DNA from: Euryarchaeota archaeon UBA495
GTDB lineage: Archaea > Thermoplasmatota > Poseidoniia > Poseidoniales > Poseidoniaceae
Assembly: GCA_002496845.1 (NCBI GenBank)
Contig: DALQ01000053.1
Coordinates: forward strand, 1,284-7,109
Direction: 5' to 3'
DNA length: 5,826 bases
Made by a program: the position numbers and the translations under genes. Shown here in pieces: positions 1 through 5,076 of the stretch; positions within the stretch are counted from its first letter, which is position 1; each line of letters begins with the position of its first letter. The notes below the pieces were generated by a model. That model searched no databases and was not told the DNA's origin. It was given only the letters and a program-made list of their open reading frames with translations.

Positions 1-1689
1 GAACCCGTCGGAGAACATTGTGTCAACGGCGGCGTGCGCATCGAGGTCGGCGTGGACGACAACGGCGACGGCGCCCTGACGCCCGATGAAGTGGACCAGA
101 TCACCTACGTCTGCAACGGCATGGACGGTGCTGAGGGCAGCGCCTCGTCAGAGACCATGCTGACCCACTTGTCCACGCCGGACGCGTCCATGGGGTGCGA
201 GGCGGGTGGCCGCGTGATGGCCCAGGGCCTGGACAACGGTGACGGAAACGGCGTGGCCCGCAACGGCATCCTCGAAACCGACGAGGTCGATGCGCGCACC
301 GTGTTCTGCAGCCAACTGTCCTTTGATCGATTGACGGACATCACGCCAGGCAGCAACAACAGCTACCCCGGCTTCTACATGGAAGTCCGTGTGGGCGACG
401 CCCTCTACTTTGATGCTGATGACGGCATTCACGGCCGGGAATTGTGGGCCTATGGCCTTGAGAACGGCACGACATGGCTGGTCGCAGACATCAACCCCGG
501 ATCCGACTGGAGCTACCCGGGATACTTCCGTGAGGCCGTGGTCGGAGACACGATTTACTTCGGCGCAACCACGCCCACGTACGGGTTCGAAATGTGGTCC
601 CACAACACCACCAGCGGGGAAACCCTCCGAATCTCGGACATCAACCCGGGCGCGTCCGGTTCCAATTGGGGCGAAGACATGCTCATTGTGGTGGGTGACA
701 AGCTCTACTTCAGCGCCTTTGAGCCGCTCATCTTCACGGAATTGTACGTGTACGACACCTCCACGGGAACCCTTCACCTCGTGATGGACATCATGCCGGG
801 GAGTTCAGGAAACCCCGGGTGGTACATGCATTTCTTGCACGGAGACGTGCTCTACTTCAGCGCCAAAGATCCTCCTCATGGGTTCCAACTTTGGGCGCAC
901 GACACCGTGGCGGACATCACGTGGAAGGTGACCACGATCAACGAGCCTCACGGCCATGCTTTCCCCGGAAACAACATGCATGCCGTGATTGGCGACGTCG
1001 TCTATTTCGATGCCTTGACGCTCGAACACGGCGTGGAATTGTGGGCGCACGGCTTGACCAACGCAACCACGTGGTTGGTGGGCGACGTGTTCAACGGCAC
1101 AGGCAGTTCCAATCCTGGGCGCAACATGTCGCACGTGGTGGGCACCACCCTCTACTTCGACGCCACCATCGGCCCAGCGCCCAGCGAACTGTGGGCCTAC
1201 GACACCGCCAACGGGAGCCTCTGGCAGGTGACCGAAATCTTCGACCCTGCCTCCATGGCCTCCACCGAGGTTGGCATTGGGGAGCACCTCTCCGTACAGA
1301 TCGGTCACACGTTGTACTTCAACGCCAACGACGGCCATTCCGGGGTCGAATTGTGGGCGCACGACCTCTTGCACGGGCACACGTGGCTGGTGGCCGACAT
1401 CCGCCAAGGCAATTCCTCGTTCCCAGGACGAACGCTCAGCACGGTCGTGGGCAACACGATCTACTTCTCCGCCAACGACGGCTCCAACGGACACGAAGTG
1501 TGGGCGCACAGCGCTGAGAGCAGAAACACATGGATGATTTACGACGTCAACCCGGGCGCCTATGGAAGCGATCCTGGGGCCCATTTCGAGCTCTTGGTCG
1601 GCGACACGCTCTACTTCAGCGCAAAGACCGATGACGCTGGGTCGGAAGTGTGGGGGATGACCATGGAGCACCTGGTCTTCTACGGATGA
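1..1689 (+). CDS. Partial ELWxxDG-type repeat surface protein with tandem EF-hand-like Cys modules (5' end missing)
   Basis: The reading frame is open to the first base of the window, so the true start and any signal peptide lie upstream; the GTG at 34 is only the first in-window start-like codon. Residues below are numbered from that GTG. Two related modules come first. The first runs from Cys at nt 19-21 to C27 and contains a loop fitting the EF-hand pattern (residues 8-19: D8, N10, D12, G13, L15, E19). The second runs from C55 to C92 around DNGDG at 67-71 and ends in an EVD motif. These resemble the DUF7151 family. From about residue 98 to the stop there are nine units of about 50 residues with the pattern VGDxLYFxA...ELWAHD...TTWLVADIxPGS. 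Beta-rich repeats of this type suggest a secreted or cell-surface beta-propeller, possibly an adhesin or ligand-binding protein. Function and ligand are unknown. The combination of modules is what I associate with marine Group II archaea; myxobacterial proteins are the alternative. Confidence 0.88.
   Translation, partial: EPVGEHCVNGGVRIEVGVDDNGDGALTPDEVDQITYVCNGMDGAEGSASSETMLTHLSTPDASMGCEAGGRVMAQGLDNGDGNGVARNGILETDEVDARTVFCSQLSFDRLTDITPGSNNSYPGFYMEVRVGDALYFDADDGIHGRELWAYGLENGTTWLVADINPGSDWSYPGYFREAVVGDTIYFGATTPTYGFEMWSHNTTSGETLRISDINPGASGSNWGEDMLIVVGDKLYFSAFEPLIFTELYVYDTSTGTLHLVMDIMPGSSGNPGWYMHFLHGDVLYFSAKDPPHGFQLWAHDTVADITWKVTTINEPHGHAFPGNNMHAVIGDVVYFDALTLEHGVELWAHGLTNATTWLVGDVFNGTGSSNPGRNMSHVVGTTLYFDATIGPAPSELWAYDTANGSLWQVTEIFDPASMASTEVGIGEHLSVQIGHTLYFNANDGHSGVELWAHDLLHGHTWLVADIRQGNSSFPGRTLSTVVGNTIYFSANDGSNGHEVWAHSAESRNTWMIYDVNPGAYGSDPGAHFELLVGDTLYFSAKTDDAGSEVWGMTMEHLVFYG
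325..1686 (+). repeat. Nine degenerate ~150-bp protein-coding repeats (LYF...ELW...DI.PG units)
   Basis: LYF-type strands begin near residues 119, 170, 220, 269, 319, 369, 423, 472 and 522 of the repeat protein (numbered from the GTG at 34), a spacing of 49-54 residues. The ELW-type core is ELW, EMW, ELY, QLW, ELW, ELW, ELW, EVW, EVW in order. The array opens with a half unit (TDITPGS at 101-107) and closes with the complementary half (LYFSA...EVW). Nine LYF/ELW halves therefore pair with nine DI/PG halves. Unit 6 is the longest (54 residues) and its DI.PG half is degenerate; unit 4 has lost DI (TINEPHG). At DNA level the string gaattgtgggc recurs around 440, 1037 and 1350, but codons elsewhere have diverged, so this is an old expansion and not a fresh tandem duplication. 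Confidence 0.85.
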
Positions 1690-1741
1690 CGCACCGCAGC
1701 CCTTCACATAGGAGCCCTCCGCTGGACGGAACGAAGAGCGC
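1690..1741. other. 52-base gap upstream of DUF2071 gene
   Basis: This short spacer follows the repeat-protein stop. Its only A/T-leaning patch is TTCACATA (1703-1710), 32-39 bases before the ATG at 1742, which could serve as a weak TATA-like element with a very short leader. No inverted repeat or T-tract was seen. Whether the DUF2071/DCC pair has its own promoter here cannot be decided from sequence alone. Confidence 0.25.
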
Positions 1742-2467
1742 ATGCGCACCGACCACCTGCCCTTTCCGATGCCCGAGCGTCGGCACGCCCTGGTGCAGTC
1801 GTGGTTGGACCTGACCTTCCTGCATTGGCCGGTCGCCCCTGAACACCTTGCACCGTACATGCCAGACGGTCTGGAATTGGACACCTACGAGGGCGTGGCC
1901 TACCTTGGCGTCATCCCGTTCAACATGACCGGCGTCCGTCCTCGCTGGGCGCCGCAGGTGCCGGGCATCTCGACCTTCCCCGAGTTTAACCTCCGCACCT
2001 ACGTCAAACACGGCGGCAAGGCCGGCGTGCTCTTCCTGACCCTCGAGGCCCAGAGCCGCATCACCTGCGCCTATGCGCCGCGCGCCTACGGCTTGCCGTA
2101 CCGCTACAGCCGCGGCTTCGTGCGGGCCAAAGACGGCATGCACCAATGGTCCTCCAAACGGCCCGGCGGCACGCACGCTTTCGCCGGCACCTGCCGGCCG
2201 ACCGGCCCTGAACGCGAAGCGGAAGCGGGCACGTTGGAGCATTTCCTCTTCGAGCGCTATTCGCTGTACACCGAGCACAAGGGCCGGCTGATGATCGCCC
2301 ACACGCAGCACGACCCGTGGGTCTGGCGTGAAGGCGAAGCCAGCGTCGAAGCCAACGCGCTGACCGAGGCCTTTGACCTCGGCATCGAGGACGTGCTGAC
2401 GCCCGCGCTGGTGCACGTTTCGAAGGGCGTCAAGGTCCACACGTGGAGCAACGAGGTGGTTCGATGA
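1742..2467 (+). CDS. DUF2071 / YqjF-like protein
   Basis: This 241-residue protein matches the DUF2071 (YqjF-like) family in length and signature. Seen motifs are SWLDLTFLHWPV (20-31) followed by a proline-rich turn ending in MPDGLELDTYEG, then VAYLGVIPFNM (52-62), EFNLRTYV (81-88), APRAYGLPY (112-120) and ERYSLYTEHKGRL (171-183). The family is structurally related to acetoacetate-decarboxylase-like folds, but no biochemical activity is established, so none is claimed. No signal peptide or membrane segment is visible, so it is probably cytoplasmic. The ATG at 1742 is chosen because the family homology starts within 20 residues of it. No Shine-Dalgarno sequence sits at the usual distance (the nearest GGAG is at 1711-1714, about 28 bases upstream), which would fit leaderless translation. 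Its stop codon overlaps the start of the next gene by 4 bases, so the two are almost certainly co-transcribed and coupled. Confidence 0.88.
   Translation: MRTDHLPFPMPERRHALVQSWLDLTFLHWPVAPEHLAPYMPDGLELDTYEGVAYLGVIPFNMTGVRPRWAPQVPGISTFPEFNLRTYVKHGGKAGVLFLTLEAQSRITCAYAPRAYGLPYRYSRGFVRAKDGMHQWSSKRPGGTHAFAGTCRPTGPEREAEAGTLEHFLFERYSLYTEHKGRLMIAHTQHDPWVWREGEASVEANALTEAFDLGIEDVLTPALVHVSKGVKVHTWSNEVVR
2453..2459 (+). promoter_or_regulatory. Shine-Dalgarno-like site for the DCC-family gene
   Basis: GAGGTGG lies 4 bases upstream of the ATG at 2464, inside the last codons of the DUF2071 gene. It matches the core of the archaeal anti-SD complement (GGAGGTGA). It supports the ATG at 2464 over the in-frame GTG at 2443, and internal initiation with translational coupling. 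The bases also encode part of the upstream protein, so the match could be partly chance. Confidence 0.5.
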
Positions 2468-2859
2468 CCGCCTTGGGCACCACGCGCGACGTGCTCCTGC
2501 TCGACGGCGATTGTGGGCTGTGCCACCGATTGGCCACCTTCGTGGACCGGCGCCTCCGTTCGGACGTCGACCTGGCCTATCGGCCGATCCTCTCGGCCGA
2601 CGGCGAGACCCTCATCGCGACCTTTCCAGAGCCGCTTCAGGCGCTGGACACGGTCTACCTCGTGCGCAACGGCGTGGTGCACACGCGCTCGGCCGCCGCC
2701 ATCCGAACCCTGCTCTACATGCGCTGGTGGTGGCGTTGGCTCTTCCCCTTCGCATGGTTGGTGCCGAAACCGCTGCGTGACGTCGCATACCGGACGGTGG
2801 CGAAGCACCGGCACCGCTTCTTTGCACGACCAAAAGTCTGCATGTTCCGCATCGATTGA
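2464..2859 (+). CDS. DUF393 (DCC family) thiol-disulfide oxidoreductase
   Basis: This 131-residue protein opens with a short beta strand and the family signature DGDCGLCHR: D14, G15, D16, C17, C20 form a thioredoxin-like CxxC preceded by the Asp-Gly-Asp that gives the DCC family its character. The central YRPI (39-42) and VYLVRNG (64-70), the aromatic stretch RWWWRWLFPFAWLVP (87-101), and the closing PLRDVAYRTVAKHRHRFF (103-120) are all typical of the family. The length is normal. The aromatic stretch could lie against a membrane, although I do not see a clean transmembrane helix. The predicted role is thiol-disulfide exchange; the substrate is unknown. The ATG at 2464 overlaps the upstream stop as ATGA and has GAGGTGG 4 bases before it, so it is preferred over the GTG at 2443, which would add seven residues ahead of the domain. 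The pairing with DUF2071 suggests a shared task. Confidence 0.9.
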   Translation: MTALGTTRDVLLLDGDCGLCHRLATFVDRRLRSDVDLAYRPILSADGETLIATFPEPLQALDTVYLVRNGVVHTRSAAAIRTLLYMRWWWRWLFPFAWLVPKPLRDVAYRTVAKHRHRFFARPKVCMFRID

Positions 2860-2934
2860 CGCCCTGTCGATGCACCCCGGGGTAAACGTTCATGGCCGGC
2901 ACGACGCCGCGAAGACGTGGGCCTTGAAGCGACC
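2860..2934. other. 75-base gap between the DCC gene and the methyltransferase
   Basis: This gap contains a perfect CCCCGGGG palindrome at 2875-2882, followed by the most A/T-rich short patch nearby, GGTAAACGTT (2881-2890). The patch lies about 27-34 bases before a possible in-frame GTG start at 2917 and about 45-54 bases before the preferred ATG at 2935. It could be a weak archaeal promoter box, but it does not resemble a consensus TATA element. There is no T-rich tract to suggest an archaeal terminator. A short ATG-initiated frame at 2892 stops after 11 codons and is not a gene. Confidence 0.3.
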
Positions 2935-3810
2935 ATGATTGAGGTCCCTTGTCCCATGTGTGGGCAATCGGACGTGGTCCGTCTTTCGTCCCGTGGGCAA
3001 TACAACGACCCAGCGAACGTGGTCCTCTGCCAACACGACGGTTTCGTCTACCTCTCACCCCGCATGGATGCGTCAGGCTATGCGGACTACTACGCACGGT
3101 CCTACGAAGGAGAATACAGGGTGGAGCAAGGCGACGCCGCCATCAGACCCGTGTACGGGCTGGTCGTGGACCGGCTTGCTCCCCACATGCCCGACATACC
3201 CGGCACGGCGCTGAGCGTCGGGGCAGGCCTTGGCAGCATCCTGCAGCTCCTCAAAGAACGGCAGCCCGACCTCGCATGTTCGGCCATTGAACCCACACCG
3301 GGCGCCCAGCGGCATCTTCGTGACGTCAAAGGCTTCGACGTGATCGCGGGCGACATCGAATCCGAGTGGGACGTGGGGCGCGAAGGGCACTACGACGTGG
3401 TCATCATGCGGCACGTCCTCGAGCACCTTCTGGACATCACGTCGGCCCTCGACCGAATCCGAACCACCCTGTCTGACGAAGGCGTTGCCTACATCGCCGT
3501 CCCTGACATGATGCATCCGAACGGCAGCCTGCGGCACTATTGGTACCGCACACCCCACGTGTCCTACTTTTCAGCGCACACGCTCCGCCATTTCCTGGCT
3601 CGCTCAGGCCTTGAGGTCATGGACATGGTCGAGGAAGGCCACGAAGTGTGGTGCGTGGTTCGCAAAGGACCGCACGAAACCCTCGATGTTCCAGCAGGCT
3701 TGGCGCGCGACCAGAAATCCGTGATCCGAAAGCACGTCCGCCGAACGACGTTACCTCACGCCATCACGCGTGTCCGTTGGGCGATTGGCCGGCGCTTGGG
3801 GCGCGGCTGA
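2935..3810 (+). CDS. SAM-dependent class I methyltransferase with N-terminal zinc-ribbon-like motif
   Basis: The 291-residue product begins with CPMC (C6, C9) and continues to LCQHDG (C32, H34), a CxxC...CxH cluster that could bind zinc, as seen in a subgroup of Methyltransf_23-like and sugar or lipid methyltransferases. The SAM-binding motif I is LSVGAGLG (93-100), with the acidic residue E119 after the second strand (SAIEP) and AGD (138-140) further on. The post-motif YDVVIMRHVLEHLLD (153-167) is the usual hallmark of the family. PHVSYFSAHTLRHFLARSG (207-225) is the common C-terminal substrate-lid segment. The tail (about 250-291) is basic. The substrate is unknown; sugars, lipids and small metabolites are all plausible. 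The ATG at 2935 is preferred because CPMC begins five residues later. A GTG at 2917 would add six residues. No good ribosome-binding site is present for either start. The protein is probably cytoplasmic. Confidence 0.88.
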   Translation: MIEVPCPMCGQSDVVRLSSRGQYNDPANVVLCQHDGFVYLSPRMDASGYADYYARSYEGEYRVEQGDAAIRPVYGLVVDRLAPHMPDIPGTALSVGAGLGSILQLLKERQPDLACSAIEPTPGAQRHLRDVKGFDVIAGDIESEWDVGREGHYDVVIMRHVLEHLLDITSALDRIRTTLSDEGVAYIAVPDMMHPNGSLRHYWYRTPHVSYFSAHTLRHFLARSGLEVMDMVEEGHEVWCVVRKGPHETLDVPAGLARDQKSVIRKHVRRTTLPHAITRVRWAIGRRLGRG

Positions 3811-3873
3811 GCAGCACAACAACCCCGATTCTTGTCGAGGGAAGGAAGAAACGCCGGAAGGCCATGTCCATGC
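3811..3873. other. 63-base gap between methyltransferase and aminotransferase
   Basis: The right half is purine-rich (GAGGGAAGGAAGAAACG, 3837-3853, then GGAAGG at 3856-3861). Two out-of-frame ATGs at 3864 and 3870 sit just before the in-frame ATG at 3874. The frame they share ends after about 19 codons (TGA at 3919-3921), so they are not a gene but may complicate start choice. No TATA-like box or terminator is visible, so read-through from the methyltransferase is the simplest view. Confidence 0.3.
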
Positions 3874-5073
3874 ATGGTCGCCCTTTCCACCAGCCCGCTG
3901 GTCGCCCACTGGGACCTTGACCCCGAGGTCGTCTACCTCAACCACGGCTCCTTCGGGGCCACGCCGCGTGCCGTCATTGAAGAGCAACGCCGGTGGCAGG
4001 CCAAGCTCGAAACGAACCCCATGGGCTTCCTCGAAAGCGAGGTCTACGCCGCCATGAAGGCGGCACGCGAGGCGTTGGCGGGCTTGCTGTCCTGCGATGC
4101 AGACGACCTTGCCCTCATTGACAACGCCACCTCGGGCGTCAACATCGTGCTTCGTTCCCTGCGTTTCTCCCCAGGCGACGAGATTCTCGTTCCCGACCAC
4201 GCCTACCAAGCGTGCCGGAACGCCATCGATTACGTCGCAGACCGCTGGGGCGTTTCGGTCGTGACGGTCAACCTGCCTTTCCCAATTGATGGGCCCGAGG
4301 TCGTGATGGAACGCGTCATGGCCGGCGTGACCGACCGTACGGTGTTGGCGATGATCGACACCGTGACCAGCCCGACCGGGCTGAGGATGCCTTTCGAGGC
4401 CCTCGTCGAAGCCTTGGAATCCCGTGGCGTGGCGGTGCTGCTCGACGCCGCTCACGGCATTGGCATGGTGCCGCTGGCCCTCGACGACTTGGGCGCGTCC
4501 TACACGACCACGAACGCGCACAAGTGGCTCTCTGCGCCCAAAGGAAGCGCGGTGCTGCACGTGCGAAAAGACCGGCAAGCCGACGTGCATCCGCTGACCA
4601 TCAGCCACGGGATGACCTTCCCGTTGGGTGACACCACCCGCTTTCGTCACGAGTTCGATTGGACGGGAACGCGCGACCCATCGGCATGGTGTGCCTTGCC
4701 CTTCACCATCGAGCATGTGGGCGGCATGATGGAAGGCGGCTGGCCGGCGATCATGGCCCACAACGACGCGCTCTGCTTGGAAGCCCGAGCGATGCTTTGC
4801 GAACGGCTGGGCCTTGAGGTCCCGTGCCCGCCAGAGATGCTGTCGTGCATCGCGACCCTTCGCATTCCTGAGACCACCATCGACGGCGAAGGGGGTTTCC
4901 TCGATCCGCTGTACTACCGGCTGGCCGAGCGCGGCATTCGTATCCCCGTTTGGTCATGGCCCTCGCCCGCGGGCCGTTATTTCCGCATCAGCGCCTACCT
5001 GTACAACTCCATCGAACAGTACCACCATCTGGCGGACATCATCGAAGAAGAACTCACCAATGAGCGGTCCTGA
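3874..5073 (+). CDS. Class V aminotransferase-fold PLP enzyme, isopenicillin-N-epimerase-like
   Basis: This 399-residue protein is full length for the family. Motifs in order are YLNHGSFGATP (21-31), NPMGFLE (48-54), the cofactor phosphate-binding DNATSGVN (83-90), LLDAAHGIGMVPL (189-201) in which D191 should contact the PLP pyridine nitrogen, NAHKWLSAPKG (214-224) with K217 as the Schiff-base lysine, and ISHGM (243-247). WTGTRDPSAW (263-272) and RISAYLYN (371-378) follow, the latter with R371 placed to bind a substrate carboxylate. This set matches the isopenicillin N epimerase-like branch, which also includes ergothioneine-type C-S lyases and cysteine-desulfurase-like enzymes. The reaction is therefore open: racemisation, C-S lysis or desulfuration. 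There are no beta-lactam or ergothioneine genes alongside. The ATG at 3874 is the first in-frame ATG, about 20 residues before the conserved YLNHGSFG. An upstream TTG at 3832 would add 14 unconserved-looking residues. GGAAGG (3856-3861) lies 12 bases before the ATG, rather far for a ribosome-binding site. Confidence 0.9.
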   Translation: MVALSTSPLVAHWDLDPEVVYLNHGSFGATPRAVIEEQRRWQAKLETNPMGFLESEVYAAMKAAREALAGLLSCDADDLALIDNATSGVNIVLRSLRFSPGDEILVPDHAYQACRNAIDYVADRWGVSVVTVNLPFPIDGPEVVMERVMAGVTDRTVLAMIDTVTSPTGLRMPFEALVEALESRGVAVLLDAAHGIGMVPLALDDLGASYTTTNAHKWLSAPKGSAVLHVRKDRQADVHPLTISHGMTFPLGDTTRFRHEFDWTGTRDPSAWCALPFTIEHVGGMMEGGWPAIMAHNDALCLEARAMLCERLGLEVPCPPEMLSCIATLRIPETTIDGEGGFLDPLYYRLAERGIRIPVWSWPSPAGRYFRISAYLYNSIEQYHHLADIIEEELTNERS

Positions 5074-5076
5074 TCA
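5071..5076. other. Back-to-back stop codons in a TGATCA palindrome
   Basis: TGA at 5071-5073 ends the aminotransferase on the plus strand. TCA at 5074-5076 is the TGA stop of the minus-strand metallo-hydrolase. There are no bases between the two coding regions, so any transcription terminator for either gene must lie inside the other gene's coding sequence, and the two transcripts' 3' ends should overlap. Confidence 0.9.

Noticed and set aside
34..36. GTG at 34 as true start of the repeat protein
   Set aside because: The frame is open to base 1, and the first Cys module begins upstream of this GTG (Cys at 19-21), so starting here would cut a conserved module.
325..1686. Recent DNA tandem duplication or a repeat-based mobile or CRISPR-like element
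   Set aside because: The periodicity is at protein level, in frame and degenerate, with no identical spacers or direct repeats of useful length.
805..1884. 359-codon open frame on the minus strand opposite the repeat protein
   Set aside because: It is a shadow of the repeat gene: high GC and repeated codons keep the complementary frame open. Its translation is rich in H, V, G and R with no domain-like order, and it runs into the DUF2071 gene.
1616..2440. 274-codon minus-strand frame opposite the DUF2071 gene
   Set aside because: DUF2071 motifs are clear on the plus strand. The antisense frame has no recognisable domain and spans two unrelated plus-strand genes.
2511..2938. Alternative plus-strand frames across the DCC gene
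   Set aside because: They overlap the DGDCGLC-containing frame and have Arg/Pro/Ser-rich compositions typical of out-of-frame GC-rich DNA.
3751..4761. 336-codon open frame on the minus strand opposite the aminotransferase
   Set aside because: The plus-strand protein carries every expected PLP-enzyme motif. The antisense product shows no recognisable motif and an ordinary shadow composition.
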